Shown here piece after piece: positions 50,707-63,666 of a DNA stretch of 64,000 bases (position 1 is its first letter; every line of letters starts with the position of its first letter). The DNA is from Plazaster borealis. Lineage: Eukaryota > Echinodermata > Asteroidea > Forcipulatida > Labidiasteridae. Location: contig CM037472.1 of assembly GCA_021014325.1 (NCBI GenBank), forward strand, positions 37,658,234 to 37,722,233, in the 5' to 3' direction. Under the pieces are notes generated by a model that worked only from the letters and a program-made list of their open reading frames with translations, had not been told where the DNA came from and ran no database searches. The position numbers and the translations under genes are program-made.

Positions 50707-52235
50707 AAGATCTCTTTTTTCAAGATTGTGGGTGGGTGGGTCAATAGAAATCTGAAAATCAAAATCCAGTTTCCAATTGAACTTATAGAAACAAATTTAA
50801 ACGTTTTAGCACTTTCATCTGCTGTTTCAACTACAATGTTGCTTTCTGGGAGCCCGGAAAAGCCATTGAAAACTCCTGAGCTGTGGGAGAGCATTGGCCT
50901 AACATGTCTGCTTCGTTTCACAGGCATTACTTTGTTCTTCAGTGTATAGGGTGTATTGAACAGTCAGTCAGTATTTTAACTTGGGTGGATGGGTGGGTCA
51001 AAACAATTCCCCCCCAATCAAAATCAAAATAAAATTAAAAAAATTAAAAAAGGAAATTTGAACAAATTGATCATTCTGGATGGTCCCTAAATAGGAATAC
51101 ATTTGTACAATATGTACGTACTGTATGTGGACGGACTGTGTACGTATTACTCCATAATCTACCTCGGATTGTATAATTTCCATTGTACTGTACATGTAAT
51201 GTTTTAAAGCCTGAGTTTGTTCTGTTTCTTTCTGCATATTGTAGAATGGTAGACACATTCCCTGGATGTGAACAAGTTAATTGAGTGGATGAATAATGCA
51301 AGCAATGACATTCATCACATAGTGACAAAATGCTATAATGTATTTCACCTTTTGTGTGCTTTTTTTAAGTGAATCTCATTACTATTACATGTACATGTAT
51401 GTATGCACATAATGTATGTGTTGTCATCCATGCACCATCAGGTACAGGTACATGTATCAAACAGCAGCACATTTTACATGCCGTTTGCATGGTGGTAGGT
51501 CTTAGTATGTAATGAACATGTAGTGGGGCTCTTGCGACAACGAGGGGCACCGACTGAATTGAGACTCTTAGGCATTCGCTTCAACAAGGGGGCCAGTCAG
51601 AATAACCAATGAATGTCTATTTTAAAAAAAAATTAAAAAATTTTTTAAAAAATTAAAAAAAATTTAAAAAGGGACATTTTGTCAAAATAATTTTGACCCA
51701 CCCACCCAACTTAAATTTCAATTTTACAAATATTGACTGACTACTCAATTCATTCATTCAAACGGCTTCCATTGAACATTTGTGATGGCTTTCCAAATGT
51801 TCCTGTCCAGCATGCAGTTGCCTATGTCCCGACTATTCAATATCCTACATACTGAAGGACAAAACGATGCCTCAAATAAAACAGAAATTTCAGATCACTG
51901 CTCTTCCAGCTCAAAACATTGAAATGGTTTTCTGGGCTTCCAGCTACAGTTTTGAAGAACTATTATCAGATATGGAACTTTGCAGTTGATTTAATAAAAA
52001 AGAGGAAAGTGTCAAGCATATAAAATTTTGTACAATATTTTTCTATCTACCGTTGGGATGAGGTGGTCTCTCGAAACAAGGTTGATCGATGACAATGGAA
52101 TAGCACAGACGATCTGAAAGAGGCTGCCATAGGGTATTTTAAATTCTAATATCCCCATCTTTTTTTCCTCTTTAATGGAATCATCAATTTTGAATTTGAG
52201 TTATTTCCTTTAACCCACCCACCCATAATTTCAAA
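50707..52235. repeat. Long, nested inverted repeat of about 1.5 kb
   Basis: GGGTGGGTGGGTCAA at 50729 and TTAACCCACCCACCCATAA at 52210 oppose each other; a second opposed pair lies at 50978 (GGTGGATGGGTGGGTCAAAA) and 51698 (TTTGACCCACCCACCC). Sequence just inside (GGGAGCCCGGAAAAGCCATT near 50850) resembles the reverse complement of 51930-51950 (GGTTTTCTGGGCTTCC). Non-coding. Confidence 0.65.
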
Positions 52236-52479
52236 AAGTCAAAATTTTGAACATTGATTATTCTGAATGGGCTACCAAGTGATGATGTGGTACATGTACA
52301 TCACCATGGCCACATGTTTGGGTCCATAGGTTCCCATTCAAATCACCATTAAGATAACGGCAACACGTCCCAGTACATGTTCACCGATCAAGAACAGCTT
52401 GGATACTTCCCGCCCAAATGTACATCCCTCAAGCTCTACTTAAGCTGCCTCACCATCACCAGTCCAGCATTCTCCTGAA

Positions 52480-52610
52480 GACGAGCAGAGTATATTGTTC
52501 GAAACGTCGTGACTACACCGGCTCTTTTCAGAACCAACACTCCTCCGAAAGAGATTTTACACATGGTTGTACCCGCAAGTTTACTATTTATTTATAGTTA
52601 CTTCTCATGT
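52480..52610. repeat. Half copy of the nested palindromic element
   Basis: GTTCGAAACGTCGTGACTAC, CCGGCTCTTTTCAGAACCAA, GTTGTACCCGCAAGTTTACT and TTTATTTATAGTTACTTCTC follow the order of 6150-6300. Confidence 0.75.
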
Positions 52611-54803
52611 CAGCTGATGCACCCTTATCAGGGATGAGATTGTATGAAAATGAATCATCCTTAAACACTGGGTAACAATCATCTTGGTGTGGAAACGAAG
52701 CTCCCTGAATGTACAGAATGTTACAATTTACATGTTACAGGTTTACAGACTCTCTACATCATTTCAAATAGATATATGAAGGTCTGGTCATAACAAGGGC
52801 CAAGTCTCTTCATCTCTGTGACAGCAAATTTGCCTCTTTCATGAAAATCTGAAGGTGCAGGGAGATCAGTGAAAATACTGAAATCAGGACAAATCATGAT
52901 GAATCACATGTATGCCTTATACAAGGTAACTGCACATGTACATAGTACATTTTAACTGAAAGTCCAGTAAGTAGCATTTTACACAACACAAGCCACTAAG
53001 TCAGAGGACAGATTTTGTTTGGGTTAAAGCATTCCTACTGTACCTCCATGGTTAAAGCATGGGCTAATCAAAACAGTGATTAAGCTATATAAACAACAGC
53101 CAAAGATCATCAAATCTAATCATAGCAATCATCTTCTTTGACTAGCAATTTTACACACTTAACATGACAGTCCTAGTTCTGGATCGTTTCAGTGTTCCGA
53201 ATCGCCTTCACGTAAAATATTTGTTTAATATCAATAGATATTAAAGTATAATAGGATACAACTTTGCTTGTGTGAGGATAGTCTGTTCCACTCACCAGCC
53301 TGTAATTTTCCTCCACCGTGACCGAGCTACTACCTCTGAGCAGCAATTGATATTTGACTAACATCAACTTGGCAGAAAATGTCAAAAGTTTAAAAAGAAA
53401 TGACGGCCGTGAAAAACGTCACACACTAAAAAAAAACTAGGGATGATTTTGAAAATCCAAAGCTTCTAGAATATGTGGAGAATTTTTGTTTTTTTAGAAT
53501 GATGGATAAATATTTCACATCTTCTGGATCATGCATTGATCTTATGCATATTAGTCCTCTTGAATGAATTTTGCTGTCCCTTAGTAATGCCATCGGATTT
53601 GAGTGAGTGGTTCCGGAATAGATCAAACCAATTCGAAAGTAGGAACAAGAACGTGAACAAGTTTTGATGTCATGCTTCCAAACGTATGTCAGAAATGTAC
53701 TGTTAGTGTTATACGAACATCAAACCAGCACTTCCACCTGCATTTTCTACAGTACATGCAGTAACTTCTTTCCATTTCAGGTGCGTTCAGGGTCAGCTTA
53801 TTAAACCATAAACTTGCACCATGTACAATCAGGCACACTGGTTTGATTTAGTCAAAGCCAAAAGTAAATAAAAATAATTGTACATACACAGACATGTACT
53901 TATGCACCAATGGACACACAGTGGTTTTGTCAAAACTATGAAGTAAAGTACTATTGTTCATACAATGGGTACACAGGTTTGATTAAGACATTAAGATAAT
54001 TATTCATACATCCAATAGGACTTATTATAAAGAAAGGACAAATAGTTGGAATAAAAGTGACTCATAACTGTTATTTCGATTGCATGAATTGTTAGGTTTG
54101 GTGAAGCCGTGTTTATGCTGACTCATGATGTCAGCAAAAGGGGCGTGTCTGGGTTTCTTTTAAAATGCTCTGTTTTGAATTTGAAGACCCCCATTGTATA
54201 TATGACCATTGTGCACTTTGTGATTCACAGCAAATTTGGGGTAGCCTTTATTACAAATCCAGCTTATACCCTGACCCTAAACTGAGGTACATAGAAACCA
54301 TTGGGTGAAACAATTTCAAGATACAGGGTAACACTACATACAATGCAAACCTTGATACTCATTAAAATTAAGAAATGGACCAACATCATTCTAGGAGTAT
54401 ATTTACATGGCAAACACAGTTGGTAAAACTCTCCCAAACTTCTCCACAAGTACACGTAAAATGCCTGATTTTGATAGATTCAACTATCCACAGTCCAGCC
54501 ATCAGTCTTACATGATTGGCATGCAGGGGTGCCATGCAATCAGATGCACTGATCTTAAGTGTACTAATACAGACCCATCCGTCATGTGTAATCCAAGGTT
54601 TGTTGGGTGTTGAGATGTTGTGAAATTCTGGCGAATTTTAAGGAGGTTTCTATGAAGGCTTTTAAGGCGTCGGGGTTGATGAAAAAGTGCTTGTCATTAC
54701 TTGTAAACCAATAGTCTGCTGCCTATAAGTACAGTACATTTTATGAATTGCCTTTGATAGGCCCTTTTCAAAACTCTGGCTTTGGCTTGGGCTCTGTCCA
54801 CCT

Positions 54804-54996
54804 GGGCCCAATTTCATAGAGCTGCTTAAGCACAGGATTATGCTTAGCAATTTTCTGCTTAGCAAAAATAAGCAGGATACCAGTCACATTTTGTACATGT
54901 AATATGGTTTTTTAGCTGGTAACCTTATTCTGGTAAGCATAATTTTGTTATGCTTAGCAACTTTTTGTGCTTAAGCAGCTCTATGAAATTGGGCCC
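54804..54996. mobile_element. GGGCCCAATTTCATAGAGC-type inverted-repeat element
   Basis: GGGCCCAATTTCATAGAGCT and AGCTCTATGAAATTGGGCCC pair perfectly over 20 bases; GCTTAAGCAC / GTGCTTAAGC continue the arms. The best preserved copy of this family, 193 bp. Confidence 0.92.
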
Positions 54997-55261
54997 TGAT
55001 TGAAGCCCCGTAAGGAAAGCACACGTCTTCGACATAACTGACAAAGCCTAAGCCAAAGCCCAAGCATCAAGCCATGGTTTTGAAAAGGACCTACAGTCTC
55101 TTTCTAAGGGAAGGCCATGAACTAATTTCATAGAGCTGTGAAACACATTATATGCTTACATGTAGCACACATCGGAAAATTTGACTTGATGTCTTGTGGT
55201 TTTTATTTCAGTTTTGTTAAAAACATGTTAAGTTGGTCAAAGTCAGACATTTTGTCCATGG

Positions 55262-55425
55262 TACAATATTTTTTTTTTTTTTTCAAATTTTTATTATTAT
55301 TATTTTTTACCTTTTCAAGCCGAATAACAAGTTTAGGGTCGCGAAAATCGCGGCGTAAAGTTAGGGTACATTGTAGGTCAGGTAACCGGAAACAGAACAT
55401 TTATTTTGTTTGGCATTATTAAGAA
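55262..55425. repeat. Dispersed repeat shared with 61.35 kb
   Basis: GGAAACAGAACATTTATTTTG followed by TTTGGC at the end is the reverse complement of 61351-61376. The T run at 55267-55283 corresponds to the one at 61413-61430. Confidence 0.65.
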
Positions 55426-55557
55426 TCTAATTTCTGCATGACTTTGTTTTACCGATAGAAAAGTTTACCCCCGTCAAATTAGAGGAACAAATAGATCAGT
55501 ATATGCACTGCTTTCAACTGGGTGTAAACTGTGATAGTTTGTATGATTTCTGACTGG

Positions 55558-55720
55558 AGCCGCCTATCAATGTTATTGACAAAATAGGGAGACCGCCAAC
55601 ATAGGGCTAGTCAGCTCAGTTGCTAGAGAACCGGCACCTTAACCTGGAAGTCGCAGGTTCAAATCCCGCTCTAGCAAATTGCTCTTTGTTCACCCTAAAA
55701 TTGATACTACTTTTAACCTG
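55558..55720 (+). mobile_element. SINE, third tRNA-like family
   Basis: Leader GACTGGAGCCGCCTATCAAT and AAAATAGGGAGACCGCCAAC, then GGGCTAGTCAGCTCAGTTGC (A box) and GCAGGTTCAAATCCCGCTC (B box). The best plus-strand copy of this family. Confidence 0.85.
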
Positions 55721-56369
55721 AACCTTGTGTGTTTAGCGATAGTAGTGATCTTCAAAATTGTTCATTGTTCATAGTACACTAAAAGGTCTGTAAACCCAGT
55801 AAATGCATCATCCGGACAAAATCTCATGAACTGCTGTTTGGAAGATACACACATAATTGTTCAGTTCATGTCATTTTGTTTAAAGTTGCCTTTATAACTT
55901 GGATGCTTTGCTAGGGGTCTCCGGGATCGTCACAATGCAAGGTTGAAGAGTCGAAAATTAGAACATGCTGACTACTGCCAAGGTTAAATGCCTAACAATG
56001 TCGGCCATTCTCCTTTAGATAATCACACTTCAACAAAAATTCCCACACATCACTTATAGAGTAGGTACTTGTGTCATTCTTGTGTACATGTTGAACGGTG
56101 AACATGGTGAACAAAAGCACACTCAAACAGTGCATAACACTTGAAATGCAAAAGTAAATAAGTACATGGGAATACATATTGTGACGAATATCTTCAGGGA
56201 CTTTACAGGCATTCATGGCAATCGAACTTTTTAAAAGGCAAAAAGTTTCACATTCCCTTCATTGAATAGAAATATACATGTTTCACATTCTACGTATACT
56301 ACAAAGGGGACCGTCCTACATTGTTACAATGTATACCACGGTAAAAGATTGTGAATTTTATTCTCACGT

Positions 56370-56655
56370 GCAGGGGTCTCCCCGATGCACAAGCTAGCGT
56401 CAATACGCATGATTTGTGTGCCCATTCGCAAACAAACAAAAACATACTTATTTTTTTATTTATATAGTTCAACAAAAAAACATCAAGAGAAAACCATGTA
56501 TAATGCTCCAGATTGCACAGTTAGGGCTTTTAAAATCAAGATAAACACTAAGTAGAAAACATTCCGAAGACCTTGTTTCAATTCAGCGTGCTTCAGCCAA
56601 AACACAGAATGCCCCACAGTTTACAAAAAACCTGGGAAAAACCCCGACATGATGT
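56370..56655. repeat. Dispersed repeat, uninterrupted copy
   Basis: CCCCGATGCACAAGCTAGCG, AACCATGTATAATGCTCCAG and ATTCAGCGTGCTTCAGCCAA in order. It serves as the reference for the interrupted copy at 1860-2865. Confidence 0.8.
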
Positions 56656-56968
56656 GCTACAAAGACGCATACAGTACATGGCTCCATGTGAACATGAGTG
56701 ATGTATCCCAGGGGGTACACAACCTTGATCGTGCTCACCGTTGGTTGTTTCGTCATGTAGAAAAATGAGAAATAGCCCTTTCAGTATGATGTTGTAATTA
56801 CGCTGATACTAGGTAAATTGATTGACACTCCTGTTTGATGTGCCATAGGGAGCTGTGAAACAATACAATTCGTTCGCCACTGGCATGGTTTGTCTGCATT
56901 TTGGTGTGCAAATTTCGTCGTAATATTGTTTGAAGATGACAACAGATCGCCTCCAATCTATTACCATG

Positions 56969-57006
56969 GTATAACCATAGAGAAATGACTCCTTTCTCTA
57001 TGGTAT
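56969..57006. repeat. Short hairpin ACCATAGAGAAA / TTTCTCTATGGT
   Basis: Perfect 12-base arms with a 7-base loop (TGACTCC), extended by ATA(A)C / TATAAC on the outside. Confidence 0.8.
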
Positions 57007-57030
57007 AACAGAACAATTATTGCGTGCTGT

Positions 57031-57137
57031 GTGATGGCGTCAATGTGTTTTGTACACCCTCGGGGCAAATGGCACCTGAGGCATTGCCTGGGGTGCCATT
57101 ACTCCCTGGGTGTACAAAACACCATGGACCCCGTCAC
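57031..57137. repeat. 107-bp hairpin with 46-base arms
   Basis: 57031-57076 (starting GTGATGGCGTCAATGTG) pairs with 57092-57137 (ending CATGGACCCCGTCAC). Between the mismatches is a perfect core TGTTTTGTACACCC / GGGTGTACAAAACA, and GGCACC / GGTGCC closes the 15-base loop. Confidence 0.88.
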
Positions 57138-58059
57138 AGAGTGAAACAAATGCATAATGTCACAATGTGTACATACCAGGGTACATACATTACGTATGGT
57201 AAACACTGTTTGAATAAATGCACATGAATTTTCCCTTCCAGCCTCAATTTTAATATTATACAGGTGATTTTGCATTAGTGCGCCCTCTATAGTTTGTCCA
57301 GGGCAGATCATTTTTGCAGTGTTACACGGGAGAAAGATCATCAAGCTTTGGTCCTCACGCAACTCCCAAAGTACAACCCGATTGTTTATGTTTGTTTTTG
57401 GTTTGCAAAGCAGCAAGTTTCAAATTGCCAGTGGGTCATGGAGGCGGAATGCGCATAGAAGCTCCTGCATTATGCGCTATATAAATGTCTCATATTATTA
57501 TAATTATCATTATTATTTCAAAATAACTTATGAAGACGGAGTCTGGGCCGAAACCATGGTTTTGAAAAAGGTCTTAGGATAGGAATAGTTGCATAAAGTC
57601 TCTCATCTTTGTGTATAAGTGCAGGACAGAAAAGGACGCGTGTACCCACACTTAATTACATGACATGTCATAGCGAGTCTGTGATTAGATGTAAAGCTGC
57701 ATAAATGTAGTTGGGGGGGGGGGGATCATGCATTCAACACAACTTTGTGTATTCTGCTCACAATGTAATGAAAAGCATATTGGCAATTCCATGCTGAAGA
57801 CCTAATTGATAAACAAAGTGCACACGTATACAATATGACTGGAAATAAGGAACACTGCACTTTCATTTGAAGGGTTGGTACATTATACTTGTACTTTCAT
57901 GTACATGTAAAGTCATTGACTTTTGGGGAAAGAATTTTGACCAATTCGTTCACTGTAAACTGTATTATGTGCTGTGTACTGAGCCTTCAATCAAATTTTC
58001 ATAAAGGTGGTTGTACAACACACACCCACTGCATACATACAATACATGTACAGTACACA

Positions 58060-58515
58060 ACATAGTGGATACATACTCACAGTACACAACATAGTGGATA
58101 CACTCACAACATAGTGGATACACACTCACAGTACACAACATAGTGGATACACACTCACAGTACACAACATAGTGGATACACACTCACAGTACACAACACA
58201 GTGGATACACACTCACAGTACACAACACAGTGGATACACACTCACAGTACACAACATAGTGGATACACACTCACACACGTGTGTATACACCGGCAATTGT
58301 GGACCCTCCTTTGTTCAACTCTTTGTGATATCAACCGTGGACCACAATGTTTTCCTTTGTGATAGTAACCGTGGACCTATTGTCTCTTTTGTTATAGGTC
58401 CACGGTTTGAATGTGGATACCTACCCACAATACACAACATAGTGGATACACACTCACAGTACACAACAGTGGATACACACTCACACGGTCATAACATGTA
58501 CAGTACACAACATTA
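58060..58515. repeat. 29-bp minisatellite in two blocks
   Basis: The unit CACAGTACACAACATAGTGG plus ATACACACT repeats from about 58060 to 58272 and again from 58430 to 58515. Some units lack a part. 58273-58429 between the blocks is unrelated sequence resembling 29437-29600. The 114-codon plus-strand open frame (58172-58516) is translated array and not a gene. Confidence 0.9.
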
Positions 58516-58801
58516 GTGGATGTATGTACATGTACATGTAGTACATACAGGTGTGTAGTATCAATTTATTGCCACCAATGTGAGGACTTTCCTTTGTCCC
58601 TTTAACTTAGAATTCTTCATAAACTAAGCGAACGAAAAAATGTGAGGCCACAAAAATACAAAGGATTCCAATGTGAGGACAGCATTGTTCCTTTTGATTA
58701 CCTTTGTTCTATACCCCCTCTTTTCTGATAATACCATGGTCCATGACATACACATGTACATGTACACAACATATAAAGTGGATGTACACATCATCATGTA
58801 C

Positions 58802-59536
58802 ATATCGTCAGCAATTTCACGAAGGGCCAAAAAACTTAAAAATCGATAAAAAACTAATTTTGATTTTTTGGGTGGATTTGACTAAGGTGATCGGGATCTA
58901 ACTATTTTTTGAAGTTATAGGTCTCAAAATTGTCTTGTTTCTTAATTACGCTAAGTTGATAAATGATAAAAACCTCAAGAACCTGGAATTATGTTTTCAC
59001 GAAGAGCCAAAAACCTTTTTGTAAATTTTTTGTATACCTTACCACGTTGATTGTACAGATGGCACAGTGCCAATCATGAGCGCGCCGGCTTTTGCGTTTT
59101 CACGAAGCGCCAAGCACCACCTGATATTGTGTTTTCACAAAATGCAGAAAAGTGTATTGCTCTACCGCGTGGAATTATCCCTTGGCACGGTGCCAAAAGT
59201 GGGTACTCCGGCTTTTGCGTTTTCACGAACAGCCAAAAAGTTTAAAATACACGACGCACTGTATGCAGACCATGTTTTGTAACGTTTTCACGAAGAGAAC
59301 ATTTTGTTAATTAAATAATTACTCAGTAATTAAACACGTTAGGGACAAAATTGAAACAGATTTGTACGATTTAGGATCTCTTCTTCCCTGACATGTAACA
59401 AATTCCAAGATTAAATTTCGAATAGTCTACCAACTAGTAGTTTCAAAATTAGCTAAACTTAAAACGCGGTTTTCTCGAAACAGACATATTTGGCCGCAGG
59501 GGACTTTTTGGCCCTTCGTGAAATTGCTGACGATAT
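58802..59536. mobile_element. Inverted-repeat element with iterated TTTTCACGAAGAGCC, copy 2
   Basis: The ends ATATCGTCAGCAATTTCACG and the matching reverse complement pair over about 32 bases. Motif copies in one direction at about 58812, 58993, 59096, 59131, 59219 and 59284 (CACGAAGAGCC, CACGAAGCGCC, CACGAACAGCC variants), with one opposed copy at the right end. 735 bp; no open frame of note. Confidence 0.86.
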
Positions 59537-60149
59537 GTACACAACATTAGTGGATACATGTACAGTGTACATGTTGTACAGTCCATTTACCAAGGTTTTA
59601 TCTCCAACCTAGTACCTTAGTACCTGTCCGTGATAGCGTAAGGATAAAAGAAACAGTGAGGTCATCCAGGCCTATTATGGGGACTCTTTTGTTGAGGGGG
59701 GGGGGCAGGGGGGGCAGAGGTGTTGATTTGTCCAAAATGTTATAAAATCAGTACCAATCTCTAATACTGTATAAAAAGTCTTTTTTGCTCTCCCTACTGG
59801 GTAATCTCTAATACTGAGTATTTTTCTCACTGTTTTGCCCAAATTTGGGAGGGCAGTTGAGAAAGTGTACAGTGTTGTGGTTAGGATTAGTTCTACATGT
59901 TCTCACAAACAACACAGTTGATACCTGTTATTTTTACCTTACTCTGTGTAATATCGTGTTCAAATGTTGACTTTGAGTCTGATAAAATACCTTTCGATTC
60001 TAGTACTGAAGTATACTTAATACTCATGAAGACAAATGAGATAAATCTTCTCTTACATGTCTTAGTCTTTCTTCAAATAAAAACAGTTAAATGCATGTTA
60101 ATCTATGTCATGAAGTTTTTGATTCTGGTCTTGTTAAAACAATTCTGGT

Positions 60150-60260
60150 CCCCGCTGCTAAAATATAGGATTCGAACTGCCTCTAGCTACCGGGCAATCT
60201 CGGTGGTCTAGTTGGTAAGACATCTGCTCTAGAATTGCAAAGGTCGTGGGTTCGTTTATG
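60150..60260 (+). repeat. SINE, fourth tRNA-like family, partial
   Basis: AATCTCGGTGGTCTAGTTGG (A box) and GGTCGTGGGTTCG (B box start), preceded by AGGATTCGAACTGCCTCTAG as at 25995-26020 in reverse. Downstream body lost. Confidence 0.7.
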
Positions 60261-61346
60261 CCATAAATACAAGGGAAATCGACACTATATTTAGTACACA
60301 CGCAATGAATGATGCTAAACTATTTCATTTATTTATCCAACATCAAAAATGCCAACAACAGGACAAATAGGAGACAAATAGGACATGATGAAGATGACGG
60401 AGATGATGCCAAATTATGTTCTTAGAAACAAAAGATTATAATAATTGATACAACAAAGAAATTAAATTATGGGGGGGGGACACTTCTGATTACGACATTA
60501 TCAATCTCTCTTTCAGGATTGCTGTCTCGCTGCTCAGTATCCAAAACCAATACAAATCAAATTTGAGAGCAAGATTGACATCATAATTATAAATAATTAC
60601 GTTAACAAAATAAATTATTATTGCATTACGCATTTTTTTTTTCATGAGCGGACTGAAAATAACAAGTTTGATTCAATTAAGCAGGGAATTTTTGAATAGC
60701 ATTATGTATGAACAGTAAAAAAAAAAAAAATGAGAATTCATACTAATACCATGTATACAGAATGCACACAAGAACCATCACGACAAATTTACAGAATGTG
60801 CGAAGTAATGTTTAGAAAATATTAATGTTAATATCAGAATCAATACATTACTCAATACTAAAATTTATAGTAAACGTTACGAGTCATACATGTAAACAAA
60901 TCCGTCCCCAAAATCCTCAGAGCATGATGATTACAAAATATACAATTGCGACATTCAGTAACGAGTAACAACTACAAATCAGCCTTAGCAATTATTTTGT
61001 AATATACTTTTTTGGAGGGCCAAAAAAGCTAACAATAAACCTTTTTTTTTAACCAAAGAAAAAAAATCCCTCAAATCGTGTCCCAATCCAGATTTTCCTT
61101 CACAGAGAAAAAACCAAGAGAGAACCCCTCGTCGAGTACTTGACTCCCATATGAGTTCAACCGAGATTAATTAGATATTTCTAGTGTTGGGAATCACTGT
61201 TGCCCCCTTTAATGAAAATAGGCCAACGTTAAATTGTACAACCCCTGTGTAAGAGTGCTGGATCTCCTGAGTCATCTTCCATCTCTACCAAGCATGACCT
61301 TGGTGTTACACCATACAAATGTACAGTTAAATTTATGTCATATAAG

Positions 61347-61440
61347 GCCAAACAAAATAAATGTTCTGTTTCCGATTACACGCCTTTCTAAAATAGGGTA
61401 GGTAGGTCGGAATATTTTTTTTTTTTACATATTTTTTTTA
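61347..61440. repeat. Dispersed repeat, inverse of 55.3 kb
   Basis: GCCAAACAAAATAAATGTTC then TGTTTCCGATTACACG, ending in a T run. Opposite orientation to 55262-55425. Confidence 0.65.
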
Positions 61441-62094
61441 TTCCGATACGTTTGGCAAAATTCCCTACTTCCCCTATTCAATTCAACAAAAACAACAGTG
61501 AGGGACAAAAAAGTGATCCAAAATCTATGAAAGGCCTCTTCTTTAAACTTGCATGGGGTACGCAGGAGATGTTGCTGGTTAATATGGAGGTACAATTGTG
61601 TCAAATATATTTCTAAAAAAGAAAATTTTTCGGCTAAAACAATTTCTAAATCGTCTGCTCGCAACTTCTGTTTGTCGCTCCTTCATCTGTTGAGCGCATT
61701 CAACGAATTTGCGCAATGAATTTGGGCAACGAATTTGACAAAATTGTGCGCAATTTGTAGTTTGTTGATCATCCATTTTTCTACGGAAGTTGGGGTTAGG
61801 AGAGCGTTTTTTTTTCGACATGGCAAAATAAGAAATAAAGAATAAATAAATTATAACAATCACTATAAAACAGAGGGTTTGTGTAATTTTTATGTTTTTT
61901 AATTGTTTTGTTAAACCCATTTAACTCGTGTAAATGACATTTTCTGTAAACATTTTCAAAAAACTAAATTGCAGTGTAGCCTGAGTAAATATTTGAAGAA
62001 TTGTTCTTGTTTTTGCCAACATGAACAACCTTTCTTCAAACATCTATTTCCAACCTATGGATTTCGAAAAAAATATCAGCTGACAAATCTGGGA

Positions 62095-62232
62095 GCCAAA
62101 TTTGACTGAAAAGATCATTGAAAAGACTATTTTTTATGATAAGCTAAAAAAAAGAAGAAAAAAGGGAGTTGGTGGGTTTCGTAGGGTCGGGCAGGGACGA
62201 TTAACAATTTCTTTTTTTAATGTGGCCTTATG
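62095..62232. repeat. Dispersed repeat, uninterrupted copy
   Basis: AGCCAAATTTGACTGAAAAG, GTAGGGTCGGGCAGGGACGA and ATGTGGCCTTATGATAAC. Compare the interrupted copy at 34505-34636. Confidence 0.75.
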
Positions 62233-63666
62233 ATAACACAAGTTGGGCTGAGTGAACTCGCAGATGCTCTCTCCATCTCTCACTCTCTCTTTACACTCAC
62301 AGGCCATACAAATCCTCAGTTTATGGGCCAGTAGAAATGGCACATTCTATTCCCAGTGCAGCAGATTAACATGTTGAACATTATAGCTCCCAGCAAGTAT
62401 GCACAATCAATCGTAAAAACTATTGCGTTCTGCTGTGCTTGGTCAAATTCTAATGTAAAAAACCCAAAATGCCATCGTGGTGAATCAAATCGAAGGGCAA
62501 TCAGCAAAACATGGCTCTGGCTCTGATTAATATCTTCTTCCTAATTATTGTGAGATTCCTTAAAAGTACACTTTCGGTAAATTGACAACTTTGTGGACCA
62601 ACAATTACTGTCGATAATTTCATATGATTAATCGCTGAAATATTTTCTTGGGTTGAAAGATCAATAATAAACACATGTTATGGATGTTAAATGAATGACA
62701 AGTGTTACATTTACGTAAATTTATTTTTTTATCAACGAGTTTGATTTGCGTACAGTGTATGTTAGTTGTTGAATGAAGGCAAATAGACTTGGAAATATCT
62801 TTTGGTTAACAGAAAAACAAACAAACTAAGTGTACAATCAAATAAACAGAAAAATGAAAGAATTGTAAAAGATGTTTTGTAAACCCTCACTCCGTCCTTG
62901 CTCTATGAATGGAGCTACCTTCCTCCATGCACTACCTGTAGTCGTATAGTTGATCTTTACATGTACTGGTACATACATTACAGATTGCACATCTTGTCAA
63001 GGGTCACACATAAACAGTGCCTTGTCCCTCAAGGGTGTTTGCACAACTACCACAGGAGAAGTAGGCTACAGGTAGAAACAAATTGGGGGCCACATGAAGT
63101 ATACAAAAATGAAAAGATTCAGATTACAACCAGCACAAAGGTAATATAACAAGGATTGGCTGAAGTCAATTGCTCAGAGCATGCTCAGAGCACCAAGCAG
63201 AACGCTGGGAGGCAGGGGGCTTGATTGAGACCCCTTCCAAACTGAACTTTTCTTGCATCTTGCAGATGACTAGGGTTTGGGTTAAGCCTTGATAGACTGA
63301 ATACAAGGCTTGTTTCGTAGCTTGCAATTTAAAACCAATGGACCTTGATTATGAATGATTCGACTCTGTCTTCTTCCGGCTTTGCAATTAAGCAATAACA
63401 AAAATGACTGGCAGATTCTAATAACTACCGAAAAGAGGTCCTCAACTATTTTGATTACAATGATTTAAAAAGACAGAAAACGAAGGTTTCACCATGATGA
63501 AAAAAGGTTGACAACCATTGCTACATAATTCCACCATGCATAGTACTTTGAATGTATACATGTACACTGGCACACTGTACCTAACCCAATATCTTTTGCT
63601 AGAGACAGTCCTGACCTTGGTAACACTGCATTGCCTAGCCCAATGATGACCTACAATTACAGTACA
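62233..63666. other. Unassigned DNA
   Basis: No repeat partner, exon or RNA gene seen in this interval; some CTCTCTC and TTTA simple sequence. Confidence 0.4.

Noticed and set aside
58172..58516. 114-codon TTQWIHTHS-type repetitive frame
   Set aside because: Pure translation of the 29-bp minisatellite.
58802..59536. CRISPR-like spaced repeats (CACGAAGAGCC)
   Set aside because: The copies vary, spacing is irregular, and the block is bounded by inverted termini; a transposon-like element fits better.
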